A stretch of DNA of 64,000 nt, from contig NC_083572.1 of the NCBI RefSeq assembly GCF_027579695.1, positions 11,690,915 through 11,754,914 on the forward strand, read 5' to 3'. A program made the translations under genes and the position numbers. A model generated the notes under the pieces. That model did no database searches and had not been told where the DNA came from. It saw only the letters and a list, made by a program, of their open reading frames with translations. Of this stretch, positions 34,801 through 42,045 are shown in pieces. Source of the stretch: Neoarius graeffei (taxonomy: Eukaryota; Chordata; Actinopteri; Siluriformes; Ariidae). Every line of letters starts with the position of its first letter. Positions within the stretch are counted from its first letter, which is position 1.

Positions 34801-36132
34801 GGCAAAGGTGAGTGGAAAATTATAAATTGTAGGTAGGCCTGTTGAGATTATAAATAATTGTATGCAGCACTTAATAAAGGTCAAGTAAATAGGCCTATAA
34901 AATAAATACATTTTAAAAAACAGTGAAATTATAATATGAGCAATAGAGCAATAGATCACAGCAGTTGTGCTGTGTCCTGCACGTCATTGCTCTCATCCAT
35001 GGCCAAAGCAAAAAAATCCAATTCTGACGCTTTCTCATTCAGCTGGTCATACATGTTGTCCCTCAAATCTTCGGTTCGCCTGGTCATAGTAGGTGCGGAG
35101 AGACTCACCGCATTGAGCGCATCCTTCTTGTCGGGACACACCTCCTCGGCCACAGCAAGCATGCATACTTTAACAAAGTCCCCATCAGTAAACGGCTTTC
35201 CATGGGTAGCTAGTAGGTGAGCTACCTTATAGCGAGCTCAGACAGCAGCCTGGTTGATCTGGGTTTGGCGAAGGAATACATTCTGTTGTTCAGCCAGTCC
35301 GCATTTCATCCTCCGAATCCTGTCTTCTCTTGTTTGCCCTCGCAAACTAGCATACTCTTTGTGGCGGGTTTCGGAGTGACGATGCAGATTATATTCTTTG
35401 AAAACCGACACGCTTTCTTTACATGCAAGACAAACTGCACGGTCCTTACACTGAACGAAATAATCAGTGGTCCACTGTTCTTTAAAAACTCTGCACTCTC
35501 TGTCAGCTTTTCGCTGACCGCTAGCCATTTTGCTGTCCTGAACACTGACAGTTCTCTGCGCGTGCGCTGCCTGTCACTGCTTGATCGCGAGCATATGACG
35601 AAAATTCAGAAAATATGAATAGTTCATTTTATAACTAAATATCAATTTTAATTGATAAAAATCAACAAAATACAAGATGCAGACATGTTATTTGCCAAAA
35701 AGCAATTAAAAAAAAAAAAAAAAAAAAAAGGCCATGACCACTTTTGGGGATTGCCTCATAGGGCCGGTTCAAGTGGTGGGGGGCAGAGGGGCTGGGGGGC
35801 CGGTCAAAGAGGGGTGGCGGGCCGGAGTCAGCCCGCAGGCCGTAGTTTGATGACCCCTGGTCTGGACTATTTTAGGCTTCACTCATATGTCCCAGCTCTG
35901 CTAGAAACCATGGGTACTTGCATAGATGGGGATAAATAGCAAGAAAATGAACGAGTTCCAACACTGTACTGACATTTTAAACCATTTTGTCATTCTATTT
36001 TAATTGAGGCGATCATCTCCCTGTAGATTTATAACTGAAGAACACACTCACCACACAGAAAGCTCTTAAGAGTCTTCCTTGCACTGTCTCTGCAGATGGC
36101 AGTCCAAACTGCATTGCCTGTACGAGTAACAT
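16721..36132 (-). CDS. cuta: CutA divalent cation tolerance homologue, six coding exons
   Basis: Coding exons on the minus strand are 36132-36052, 32339-32191, 19472-19413, 19230-19185, 19092-19043 and 16820-16721. Every junction has GT donor and AG acceptor and the phases (0, 2, 2, 0, 2) agree, giving about 161 residues; vertebrate CUTA proteins are about 155-180. An N-terminal hydrophobic segment spans the exon 1-2 junction (RAFCV, then [17 protein letters not shown]). The conserved CutA core follows: [52 protein letters not shown], then [14 protein letters not shown]. CutA proteins form trimers linked to copper/divalent cation tolerance, and mammalian CUTA is linked to acetylcholinesterase anchoring; the role here is inferred from family only. 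The start ATG at 36132 is the least certain part; 36114 is an alternative. No stop or frameshift is seen. Introns are 3.7 kb, 12.7 kb, 182 bp, 92 bp and 2.2 kb, and the long ones are full of transposons. Confidence 0.9.
17568..17859 (-). mobile_element. 5'-truncated tRNA-derived SINE
   Basis: The tail and core are present but the tRNA-like head is missing. The target duplication CCCAGACTTCT at 17557-17567 and 17860-17870 shows that the truncation happened at insertion. It lies inside the ISL2EU-like element. Confidence 0.9.
18198..18411 (-). pseudogene. ISL2EU-type partner protein, N-terminal fragment
   Basis: The frame begins [19 protein letters not shown] and continues with [15 protein letters not shown] and [15 protein letters not shown]. 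The order RYxxKL...DPY...EW...LP...Y recurs in the fragment at 27484/20879 and, more loosely, in the one at 38043. I associate this N-terminus with the YqaJ-nuclease partner protein of ISL2EU-type transposons. That link rests on memory of the family. The frame degenerates after SAYT. Confidence 0.5.
18546..18835. repeat. Minisatellite with direct and inverted copies
   Basis: About four direct copies of a unit near AAGGAGGCGTGGCCTCTGTG lie between 18546 and 18670. Inverted copies (CACAGAGACCACGCCTCC) lie at 18795-18835. A further copy of GGCGTGGCCTCT lies at 17190, just outside the ISL2EU-like insertion, so that element probably landed in the array. Confidence 0.7.
18850..18880. repeat. (AAT)n microsatellite
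   Basis: About nine AAT units in cuta intron 5. Confidence 0.9.
19043..19092 (-). CDS. cuta: cuta exon 5
   Basis: Acceptor TTTGGTAG, donor GTAAGC. Encodes [16 protein letters not shown] plus the first two bases of an Arg codon completed in exon 6. Confidence 0.93.
19185..19230 (-). CDS. cuta: cuta exon 4
   Basis: Acceptor TGTCTCTACAG, donor GTGAGT. Encodes [15 protein letters not shown] after completing a Val codon. The 92-bp intron to exon 5 shows the original compact layout. Confidence 0.95.
19413..19472 (-). CDS. cuta: cuta exon 3
   Basis: Acceptor TTCGTGTTGCAG, donor GTGAGT. Encodes [19 protein letters not shown], a conserved CutA stretch, with split Arg and Val codons at its ends. Confidence 0.95.
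20378..20585 (+). pseudogene. THAP-domain exon of a transposase, remnant
   Basis: The frame from the ATG at 20378 begins [20 protein letters not shown] and has [12 protein letters not shown] near its end. The C2CH spacing (two Cys near the N-terminus, then CxxxCSxHF) is a THAP zinc finger. GTAGGT at 20586 follows GTGACAG and could be a donor. THAP fingers bind the transposon ends in P, Kolobok and some ISL2EU elements. No downstream catalytic exon is found in this copy. Confidence 0.75.
21130..21243 (+). other. Short conserved frame within the Harbinger-like MITE
   Basis: The frame starts [20 protein letters not shown] and is followed by [18 protein letters not shown]. It is present in both MITE copies (second at 44905) and identical up to ARRIRL, after which the copies differ. 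It may be a relic of the autonomous parent protein. I do not recognise a family. Confidence 0.35.
21433..21620 (+). repeat. DIRS left inverted terminal repeat
   Basis: From about 21449 (TGACCGCCAGAGGCGGTGC) it matches the reverse complement of 27060-27235. The outermost 16 bases differ from the right end, as in DIRS elements whose ends are copied from the internal complementary region. Confidence 0.88.
21754..23690 (+). repeat. DIRS leader tandem repeats, unit about 265 bp, plus a larger duplication
   Basis: ACTCCGTTAAGCTGAG-like unit starts occur near 21756, 22029, 22291, 22557 and 23401. Each unit contains CTCGCTCGGTGGAGTTA, a GGAGGCCGG block and CAGGTAAG. The stretch 22557-22875, including an ATGGACC start, is repeated at 23401-23715. 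The larger duplication is about 840 bp and gives two gag starts. Confidence 0.88.
22863..23226 (+). pseudogene. DIRS gag-like remnant, first copy
   Basis: The frame begins [11 protein letters not shown] and hits a stop at once. A later in-frame stretch [20 protein letters not shown] and its continuation [15 protein letters not shown] resemble the basic and coiled-coil part of fish DIRS Gag. The sequence then runs back into leader repeat at about 23227, so this copy is detached from the pol region. Confidence 0.6.
23706..24260 (+). pseudogene. DIRS gag-like remnant, second copy
   Basis: It starts ATGGACC as the first copy does and changes frame within about 60 bp. It contains [20 protein letters not shown] and [19 protein letters not shown], features I associate with fish DIRS Gag. 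A TAG follows SAQVI, and further stops precede the reverse transcriptase. Confidence 0.6.
24265..25461 (+). pseudogene. DIRS reverse transcriptase and RNase H, frameshifted
   Basis: The first frame (24265-24690) has [19 protein letters not shown] and [16 protein letters not shown] small indel near 24690 moves the reading to the next frame, which carries the catalytic YLDDWLV at about 24794 and [10 protein letters not shown] further shift near 25130 leads to RNase [31 protein letters not shown], and [13 protein letters not shown] ending at 25461. LDD in place of YMDD/YADD is usual for DIRS. The enzyme would copy the element RNA; this copy cannot make it. Confidence 0.9.
25462..26260 (+). pseudogene. 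DIRS linker between RNase H and recombinase, decayed
   Basis: Blocks in several frames, such as [31 protein letters not shown] and [17 protein letters not shown], are of the kind found between RNase H and recombinase in fish DIRS. Stops and indels break it repeatedly. Confidence 0.7.
26261..26860 (+). pseudogene. DIRS tyrosine recombinase, frameshifted
   Basis: The enzyme would insert the circular DNA copy. The first catalytic Arg lies in [12 protein letters not shown] (about 26330). The frame then shifts, and the second part carries [20 protein letters not shown], the HxxR motif as [12 protein letters not shown] (about 26720), [10 protein letters not shown], and the nucleophile Tyr in FTRFYRLNV (about 26825). 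All expected catalytic residues can be found, but in at least two frames. Confidence 0.88.
26943..27050 (+). repeat. DIRS internal complementary region
   Basis: 26943-26992 is the reverse complement of the left end. 26993-26995 is AAC. 26996-27050 is the reverse complement of the right end. It thus records the end-to-end junction of a circular intermediate with a single GTT/AAC between the ends. Confidence 0.9.
27051..27274 (+). repeat. DIRS right inverted terminal repeat
   Basis: It mirrors the left repeat from CACTTCCTGGGTTTACCGG to CTCTGGCGGTCA, then adds about 45 unique bases ending TATACATAACCCTC at the junction with GTT. Confidence 0.88.
27391..27484 (-). pseudogene. ISL2EU-type partner protein N-terminus, split by the MITE
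   Basis: The frame begins [20 protein letters not shown] and runs through NVDPYTV to the MITE junction at 27390. It continues in the same frame on the far side of the insertion (20879 downward) as [16 protein letters not shown]. The order RYxxK...DPY...EW...LP matches the fragment at 18198-18411, so the MITE interrupted a coding frame. Confidence 0.55.
28462..28655 (-). pseudogene. First-exon-like acidic fragment of a transposon protein
   Basis: It begins [20 protein letters not shown], continues QFEPIAGNS and a Ser/Asp/Glu-rich stretch, and ends at a GTAAGT donor at 28461. RPYxFEP followed by an acidic Ser-rich region resembles teleost transposon proteins that carry a P2X7-intracellular-like zinc domain. 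That part is absent here. The assignment is tentative. Confidence 0.35.
29111..30120 (-). pseudogene. Tc1 transposase with one main frameshift
   Basis: The N-terminal frame from [20 protein letters not shown] (30120) has the helix-turn-helix ([20 protein letters not shown]) and the GRPAKLS hook. A shift near 29880 moves to the second frame, which runs to 29111. That frame has [23 protein letters not shown] and [11 protein letters not shown], so the DD34E residues are all present. The second frame is otherwise open for 256 codons. Confidence 0.9.
30165..31773. mobile_element. Harbinger-like MITE (TACGTTCAGACTGCA ends) inside the Tc1
   Basis: The TIRs GACTACGTTCAGACTGCA and TGCAGTCTGAACGTAGTG are flanked by TTA at 30162-30164 and 31774-31776. 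A CCTGAAACGACCCATATC block follows inside both ends. Without the inner insertion it is about 760 bp. No protein is recognised. Confidence 0.75.
30826..31669. mobile_element. hAT-type MITE (CAGGGCTTTGAACC ends), innermost
   Basis: The ends CAGGGCTTTGAACCGGTTC and GAATTTTTTTCC... mirror each other over the terminal CAGGGCTTTGAACC. The 8-bp target duplication is CATAAAAG (30818-30825) and CATACAAG (31670-31677). The interior repeats GGAACGAAA/TTTCGTTCC motifs. Non-coding. Confidence 0.85.
32191..32339 (-). CDS. cuta: cuta exon 2
   Basis: Acceptor GTGGTGTCCTTAG, donor GTAAAA. Encodes [32 protein letters not shown] and [17 protein letters not shown] plus two bases of an Arg codon. A downstream ATG in RAFSMAT could give a shorter soluble form; that is inference. 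Confidence 0.93.
32340..33336. other. cuta intron 1, 3' part, no feature
   Basis: No exon, RNA gene or clear repeat apart from an A-rich run near 33250. Confidence 0.5.
33494..34049. mobile_element. MITE with 9-bp target duplication (TAGTCTGG ends), member 1
   Basis: A perfect 9-bp duplication AGAAAAACC lies at 33485-33493 and 34050-34058. The ends are TAGTCTGG and CCAGGCTA. Nine-base duplications suggest a Mutator-like origin. A second member is at 42046-42555. It holds the helicase-like fragment at 33658-33864. Confidence 0.72.
33658..33864 (-). pseudogene. RecQ-like helicase fragment inside a MITE
   Basis: The frame has [20 protein letters not shown] followed by [19 protein letters not shown]. 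GxxxxGKS-type LPTGFGKS is a Walker A loop, and the preceding Q-containing motif is in the place of motif 0 of RecQ-like helicases. Nothing after motif I is present, so it can have no helicase activity. It is probably a captured or ancestral piece of the autonomous element. Confidence 0.6.
34950..35528 (-). pseudogene. hAT (Charlie-type) transposase, N-terminal part with a stop
   Basis: The frame starts [23 protein letters not shown] finger follows ([13 protein letters not shown], then HRHSETRH). An in-frame TGA after INQAAV separates it from [20 protein letters not shown] in the same frame, probably one decayed CGA codon. The frame continues through [15 protein letters not shown] and is lost. 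The catalytic C-terminal part is deleted. It resembles the GTF2IRD2/ZBED-related hAT proteins. Confidence 0.78.
36052..36132 (-). CDS. cuta: cuta exon 1, coding part (proposed)
   Basis: The frame [20 protein letters not shown], then LLRAFCV, ends in phase 0 at a GTGAGT donor (36051-36046). It joins exon 2 so that the hydrophobic run [15 protein letters not shown] is continuous. The start may be the ATG at 36132 or 36114. The frame stays open upstream to 36279. Confidence 0.68.
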
Positions 36133-36297
36133 GCGGGTGTGAGCCAAACATGGACGATACACAACAGCCCTGTCTAATGATTCTCCACTGGCTGGAAGTA
36201 ACGTGCTCGCTGCGAGAACTGCTTTTGATACAACCTGCAGTTGCAAACACATCAAGTGCTTCACGACTCGACTCCTCATACTTATTGAGGTATTTCA

Positions 36298-36352
36298 CCT
36301 GACGTCACAGGGTCACGTGACGCCCCGGTGTCCGCCATTTTGAAGGTCAAGC
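36298..36352. promoter_or_regulatory. Candidate factor-binding sites in the transposon end upstream of cuta
   Basis: TGACGTCA (CRE-like palindrome) at 36301, GGTCACGTGAC (E-box) near 36311 and CCGCCATTTTG (YY1-like) near 36332 lie within 55 bp, about 170-220 bp upstream of the proposed cuta start. Motifs are seen; promoter function is inference. Confidence 0.35.
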
Positions 36353-36486
36353 TAGCTATTGTCAACAACATAGTAGCGAGCATGTTACTGTAGCGATGTT
36401 TACGTTCAGTCATTTGGATGACTGTTAAAACCTTTCAGTCTCAAGTTTTTCCTTTACTGTATTTACTAGTTTACTGTAATTATGAT

Positions 36487-36528
36487 CCGGCAGCTATTTA
36501 CACCGGATCCAGTGTAAATAGCTGCCGG
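36487..36528. repeat. 42-bp near-perfect palindrome, left cap of the array
   Basis: CCGGCAGCTATTTACACCGG is followed by its near-exact reverse complement with one mismatched pair. It sits between the left arm and the first array unit. Confidence 0.95.
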
Positions 36529-37251
36529 AGCACGCTCCGGCTTGCTCCCCCTCAAATTAAGCAGCACGCTCCGGCTTGCTCCCCCTCAAATTAAGCAGCA
36601 CGCTCCGGCTTGCTCCCCCTCAAATTAAGCAGCACGCTCCGGCTTGCTCCCCCTCAAATTAAGCAGCGCGCTCCGGCTTGCTCCCCCTCAAATTAAGCAG
36701 CGCGCTCCGGCTTGCTCCCCCTCAAATTAAGCAGCGCGCTCCGGCTTGCTCCCCCTCAAATTAAGCAGCGCGCTCCGGCTTGCTCCCCCTCAAATTAAGC
36801 AGCGCGCTCCGGCTTGCTCCCCCTCAAATTAAGCAGCGCGCTCCGGCTTGCTCCCCCTCAAATTAAGCAGCGCGCTCCGGCTTGCTCCCCCTCAAATTAA
36901 GCAGCGCGCTCCGGCTTGCTCCCCCTCAAATTAAGCAGCGCGCTCCGGCCGAGGTTCCGGAGCACGCTCCGGCTTGCTCCCCCTCAAATTAAGCAGCACG
37001 CTCCGGCTTGCTCCCGGAGTGCTCCGGCCGAGGTTCCGGAGCGCGATCCGGCTTGCTCCCCCTCAAATTAAGCAGCACGCTCCGGCTTGCTCCCGGAGTG
37101 CTCCGGCCGAGGTTCCGGAGTGCACTCCGGCTTGCTCCCCCTCAAATTAAGCAGCGCGCTCCAGGAGCAAGCCGGAGTGCGCTGCTTAATTTGAGGGGGA
37201 GCAAGCCGGAGTGCGCTGCTTAATTTGAGGGGGAGCAAGCCGGAGCGCGCT
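36529..37251. repeat. 34-bp-unit minisatellite
   Basis: The unit is CACGCTCCGGCTTGCTCCCC followed by CTCAAATTAAGCAG. About a dozen near-identical direct copies run from 36530 to 36950. Variant units with CGGAGTGCTCCGGCCGAGGTT inserts follow, then two to three units in inverted orientation (37160-37245). There are no unique spacers, so it is not a CRISPR. Confidence 0.96.
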
Positions 37252-37293
37252 CCGGCAGCTATTTACACCGGATCCGGTGTAAATAGCTGCCGG
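37252..37293. repeat. 42-bp perfect palindrome, right cap of the array
   Basis: CCGGCAGCTATTTACACCGGA plus its exact reverse complement. It is the same sequence as the left cap. Confidence 0.97.
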
Positions 37294-37620
37294 ATCATAA
37301 TTACAGTAAACTAGTAAATACAGTAAAGGAAAAACTTGAGACTGAAAGGTTTTAACAGTCATCCAAATGACTGAACGTAAACATTGCTACAGTAACATAC
37401 TAGCTACTATGTTGTTGACATTAGCTAGTGCTAACAGCTAGCTGCTAGTACACTGCTACAACACAGACACCAACCCTAATAATACAGTTCTTGGTCATTG
37501 CCTGGTAACAGCAAATTTATAATGGGCCATGGCTCAACAGACTAAGAAGTTATTTCAATGACATTTAATAACATTTTGTTTATCCTGAGGACCGAAAGTA
37601 AATGAAAATGTGAACAAACC

Positions 37621-38043
37621 TTAGCTGTAATAAGATGGCGACCACCGACCTCCAGGGACGACCCACTGGTGTAGGCATGTTACCCAGCCTGACACAAAAT
37701 ATTTGTAGGCATCCGAACTCTTATACGCTTTCAGATCAATACCTGTGTATGGCGATGGGTTTTTAACGACATAGGTATACAGATCATGTGGGCCGAAGTC
37801 AGGTAAAGACGAGGGCTTCGTGTACTTCCGTACGTCAGTGAACAATCCTGGTGGAAGCAGGTAAACGTCGTTCTCTAAGCCTGCTAACCTCAATTTTTGC
37901 AAATACCTCTCCCTCTGCTCGCCCTGTAAATGCCCTACGTCGCTGGATAGTGAAGGTGTTTTCTGCATCTCGCTCCTTTTTCTTTTATGTTTTTCGTTTG
38001 TCGCCTTCCTCGCATTCAAACTGATTCGAGCCGTGACATCCAA
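37621..38043 (-). pseudogene. ISL2EU-type partner protein, N-terminal fragment
   Basis: 140 codons. A basic stretch (ARKATNEKHKRKRSEMQK) is followed by GEQRERYLQKLRLAGLENDV, LLPPGLF, YTKPSSLPDFGPHDLYTYVV and GIDLKAYKSSDAYKYFVSGW. The SGWV...W block resembles the start of the SWIM/YqaJ-type proteins carried by ISL2EU transposons (from memory). Copy 2 keeps only the part to LLPPGLFTD (63265-63480). The nuclease domain is absent in both. Confidence 0.5.
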
Positions 38044-38097
38044 AACGGCAGCCTAACGATGCATCACATGACTTGGTCACGTGGGTGAAAAACCTCA

Positions 38098-38625
38098 ATA
38101 GCTTTCAGCTGAATATATGAATAATAAAATGGTGTCTTAAAGGGTTGAGGATGGATGGAATGGGACACATCATATTCACACACTCATTCACACCGAGGAC
38201 CACTCTCGAGTCATCAGTCCACCCACGTCTGGCATGTTTTTGAGAGGCTGGAGGAAACTAGAGAACCCAGAGGAAACCCACATGTTTTGAGTTTCATATT
38301 CAATAACATTATTATCTGATGTCTGAAAAATTGCACTAGCTTGTGATAAGAATTCAAGTGTTACACAACTTGTAAAACTTTGCAACTTTTAAAAATCAGT
38401 TCGTAACACAGCTGAAAGCAGGAATAAATAGATCCTTTAACACTTTATGCATTCTCTGTTATCTTGCTGATTTGTATACAGGAATATGTGGGAGTATTAC
38501 ACACATACAGGACAGTGGATTAATAACACAAGAAACAATCCTGGTGCAGAATAACTGATTACAGACTTTGCAATTATATATGGGTCTGTCTCAGAAACTG
38601 GGTACTGTGGGAGTACCCCACTAAA
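38098..38625. repeat. Old SINE-core-like fragment and filler
   Basis: 38170-38285 (CACTCATTCACACCGAGG, GAACCCAGAGGAAACCCACA) looks like a strongly diverged minus-strand V-SINE core. The rest shows nothing. Confidence 0.45.
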
Positions 38626-38630
38626 TATAC

Positions 38631-39292
38631 CAGGCTTTCGTCTAAACGGGGGAACAGGGGCGCTGCGCCCTCTTACTCTCGGCGTGCGCCCCCTTACCGA
38701 CTCCGTGAAAACATCCCAGCAACACTACGTGACAATGTGTCTGATCATCAAATACGTTATAATTGCTCCAAAAATATTCCAATCATAGTAGATACACCGC
38801 CAGACGGTGCAAAAACAATCCGAATTGGCGGTTTCCAGACTGAGGCGCCATGTTGTTTAGTTGTTTACTTGTCGCGGCTGCTCTCGCGAGATTTGACATG
38901 GGTTACATACAAGGTCAGCTGACTTGTAGAGCGAGATTTCTCGAGACTGAATGACCTTTCACCCACCGGCACGGGAGCTTTTGACAGAAGTAGTTCGCGA
39001 GTTGTTTTTGTTGACACTTGGGCATTTAAAGATGTCATCCTGCGGCACGAAGCGGAAGAAAGCCAAAGACTGTCCGGGGCAGAAGAAGATTACTTCTTTC
39101 TTTTTCAATGTTGACAGACAATTTGTTACAATTTCCCTCTCAGATAGCCTCAGAATGTCCCATTGGAGCATTTTTCAAAGGCTTTGCACGGCGGCGGGGG
39201 GGGGGGGGGCAACCGGCACCATCTCTTCCCCCCCGCTTCGCTCCCTCGCCATGGTGAGCGCCCTCATACTAAATTTTCTAGAAAAAGCCCTG
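38631..39292 (+). mobile_element. hAT-like element with a short first exon
   Basis: The ends CAGGCTTTCGTCTA and TAGAAAAAGCCCTG are imperfect inverted repeats. TATAC flanks both sides (38626-38630 and 39293-39297). Only five bases of the flank match, so the hAT label is tentative. It has GCGCCC-rich subterminal sequence at both ends. Confidence 0.5.
39032..39105 (+). pseudogene. hAT first-exon fragment with PIP-box-like motif
   Basis: From the ATG at 39032 the frame reads MSSCGTKRKKAKDCPGQKKI then TSFFF. QKKITSFF fits the PCNA-interacting consensus QxxhxxFF. Such basic-then-QxxI/L starts occur on TTF/ZMYM-type hAT proteins. No catalytic domain follows. Confidence 0.4.
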
Positions 39293-39297
39293 TATAC

Positions 39298-40398
39298 TGA
39301 CAGTCAATAAACTATACGGTTTTGAATGGTGATGTTGGTTTTAATTTGAAATAAAATGAGGAAAGAAATAATACAGATAAAACTAAATCTTTGATGTGAA
39401 TATTCAGAATTTGGCAAAAATTCTGCAAATTTGTGGAAAAATGGCAGCTTGATCTGGGACATGATAAATGGTCGACTACATCACATTCCTTTAAAAAGGT
39501 TGTAGTCCACTGAAAAGTCTACAGTTATCACTAAATTGTATTTTAAGTTGTAACTTTATACACCTAAGGATTGGTGCGCTCACAGAATAATCATAACCGT
39601 AATAAAACACCATGCAAAATATTTGATCACCGCTGTAACTCCATTTTCCGCAAAACCAATACGATCGTGTGATTTGATCTAAACGGAAAGCTTCAGGGTC
39701 AAGGTCACTACCTCACCAAAAGTAGTAACTTAAAATCGCTACCCCATATAAAAATTTAGTTATAAATCTGCGATTTTGTTTTTTAAAACGAAAGCTGAAA
39801 GTTAGGTATAGAATATGTTTCTTATAGAATATGTTACGATGGTAGCTGGTCTTGTATGAATTTCTGAGCTATAAAATGAGTTGTGGTCTATTTTTTACCG
39901 TAGCGTGTTATGTGTGCGGGGAAGGACACACATTAACAATGTGCATGTGTAGAATGGAATTTTCCACTCCAACAGTTAGAAGTTGATCGTGCTTCCGTTT
40001 GCGGTCTTTCTGTTACGCGGGTGATCTGTTCGGACGTTATCGCTGAAAAGGTGAGTTTTGACAGTTTTATTTTGTTTTAGTCTTGCAGTATAAGGCAATA
40101 GAATGTTTATTTTTCATCTTGCTTTCATGTTTCATAGTGTTTGCGTATTTTTGGCCAGTATTTTGCGACCATGGTCAATTTAGATCGAACTTTTGATAGA
40201 ATCTACGGCCAGTCATTTTGCCACGCCCCCACCCGGTGCGGTAGTGATGTCCCGTTACTCGCGCGCCGCAGCAGAGACCCGCGCGACCTTCAGCCGGTAC
40301 AGTCGCTGTTCTTTTACCACCGCAGTTATTCTCATCTTTCCAGTGTGTTCATTTTTCCATTGCGTCCTATTTTGCCATATCAAATACCCAAAATGTAT
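39298..40398. other. No gene seen
   Basis: AT-rich filler. A GAAAAGGTGAGT at 40046 could be a splice donor of an untranslated exon, but nothing else supports that. The frame MVNLDRTFDRIYGQ near 40171 has no recognised family. Confidence 0.4.
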
Positions 40399-40412
40399 CA
40401 TATTATTCATAT

Positions 40413-41430
40413 CATCTCCAGCTGCTTTATCCTGTTCTACAGGGTCGCTGGAGCCTATCCCAGCTGACTACGGGCGAAAGGCGGGGTACACCCTGGACAA
40501 GTCGCCAGGTCATCACAGGGCTGACACATAGGTGGGGTTTACATTAGACCGTATCAGCGGATCATCAGATTAACGTTTTTAAAACGATTAGCGTGCACAC
40601 AGCAACGCCAATACACGGATACGCTCGGCTCCGCAGGCATCCTGCGCTCCAAATCACTCCGCCCTGAACAGCGAGTGCCCTCTGGAGGGTGCGCACTCCG
40701 GCCCTGCGCAGCTCACAGAGTGCGCGAGTGAAGTGCACGAGCAGTGATTTGGGACTGAGCCGCTGTGTGTGTGATCTCAGTGCATGTCGGGCATGCGCGT
40801 CACTTACCACTTGCAAGTGGAAGGATGGCAAGCCTAAAGACAATCATAACTACACAATGGGCAGTATTTGCATCAGTATTTGCAGTATTTTCATACTTTT
40901 ATACTCTAATGAAAGGTGATACAAGGCGGAAGTCCGCGCCGTTTTTCAGCAGTCGCGTCACATGACCAACGCCAGCGAATCAGGAAGGTGGATGTCACAG
41001 TGACGTTGTCCAATGACGACGCCAGCTAGAGCTCAGCACAGCGTATCCGAGTATTCTCAATGTTTACACAGCACCGGACCAGACACGATCTGGATTGAAT
41101 ACGTGGACCCTGGCGGATTCCCATTTCCCGGCGTTTTAATGTCAACGGACAGTGCATCCGCGAAGAAAACGAGACAGATACGGTCTAATGTAAACTTGGA
41201 CATAGACAACCATTCACATTCACACCTACGGTCAATTTAGAGTCACCAGTTAACCTAACCTGCATGTCTTTGGACTGTGGGGGAAACCGGAGCACCCAGA
41301 GGAAACCCACGCGGACACGGGGAGAACATGCAAACTCCACACAGAAAGGCCCTCGCCGGCCACGGGGCTCGAACCCGGACCTTCTTGCTGTGAGGCCACA
41401 GCGCCAACCACTACACCACCTTGCCGCCCC
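40413..41430 (-). mobile_element. tRNA-derived SINE split by a MITE
   Basis: SINE parts lie at 40413-40531 and 41200-41430. The 14-bp target duplication CATATTATTCATAT lies at 40399-40412 and 41431-41444. The MITE at 40532-41199 interrupts it at GACACATAG. Confidence 0.93.
40532..41199. mobile_element. MITE with TTTACATTAGACCGTATC ends, copy 1
   Basis: The ends GTGGGGTTTACATTAGACCG and CGGTCTAATGTAAACTTGG are inverted repeats. ACATAG flanks both sides (40526-40531 and 41200-41205). Because it splits a SINE, both boundaries can be checked against intact SINEs. Superfamily unknown. Copy 2 is at 56225-56935. Confidence 0.88.
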
Positions 41431-41444
41431 CATATTATTCATAT

Positions 41445-42036
41445 TTAAGTGAATAATCCATTCAGTCATCATAACTTGGCATTTTTAACCCAAGCAATCA
41501 AAAAGAGGAAATTTATTCAATATGTTCACCCATCTGTGAAAATTCAAGTTGGCTTTAATTCTTCATGATGTAGTTATTTTATATGTAAATCAATTTTACA
41601 AAAGCATTTGAACTGTAATCAAAAAAAACATTTCCACAGTGGAGGCCAGATAAAGCAAGATGACAAAAGAAACATTGAGTGTTAGGTAAATGCAAAAAAA
41701 AAAAAAAAAAGAAAAAAAGTAAAATTAGAAAATTTATTTTTTGACCATTATGTCCCAAATGAGAGACCAGTTTCTGAGATGGACCCATGATCAAAGAGCA
41801 CAACTGAGATGGAATAAAAAATGGAAGTTTATTTTTAAAGACTTCTCAATTCTCAACATGTTTTCCCAATATAGACAGGGTTTTCATTAGTATGTGAAAT
41901 AACAGATGAAACGTGAAAAGTAAGAGATTAGGCCGGGGCTCATGGGGGCCTAATCTAAAACGAATTTCGCAATTTCTAAAAGCCAATCGTTAGCTCTCCA
42001 TGGCCCATCTGAAATAGAAATTCAACAGTCATTCCT
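41445..42036. other. No gene seen; A-rich run at 41694-41710
   Basis: No coding or structural feature is supported. Confidence 0.45.
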
Positions 42037-42045
42037 GGGTCTCAT

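Larger units (their letters stand above)
33345..35859 (-). mobile_element. hAT element of Charlie type in cuta intron 1
   Basis: The ends CAGGGGTCACCAAACT and AGTTTGATGACCCCTG are inverted repeats. The 8-bp target duplications are GTCTGGAG (33337-33344) and GTCTGGAC (35860-35867). It encodes a broken BED-finger transposase on the minus strand and carries a MITE at 33383-34454. Without the MITE it is about 1.44 kb, so it is internally deleted. Confidence 0.88.
36296..38097. mobile_element. ISL2EU-like element with apical minisatellite, copy 1
   Basis: The ends TGAGGTATTTCACCTGACGT and GTCACGTGGGTGAAAAACCTCA are inverted repeats flanked by AT (36294-36295 and 38098-38099). Subterminal arms of about 168 bp (36361-36528 and 37252-37420) form a further inverted repeat around a 34-bp-unit array. 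A partner-protein fragment lies on the minus strand at the right. Copy 2 is at 62468-63524. Confidence 0.7.

Noticed and set aside
36529-37251. CRISPR-like regular array
   Set aside because: The 34-bp units are contiguous, with no unique spacers, and lie inside a eukaryotic transposon. It is a minisatellite.
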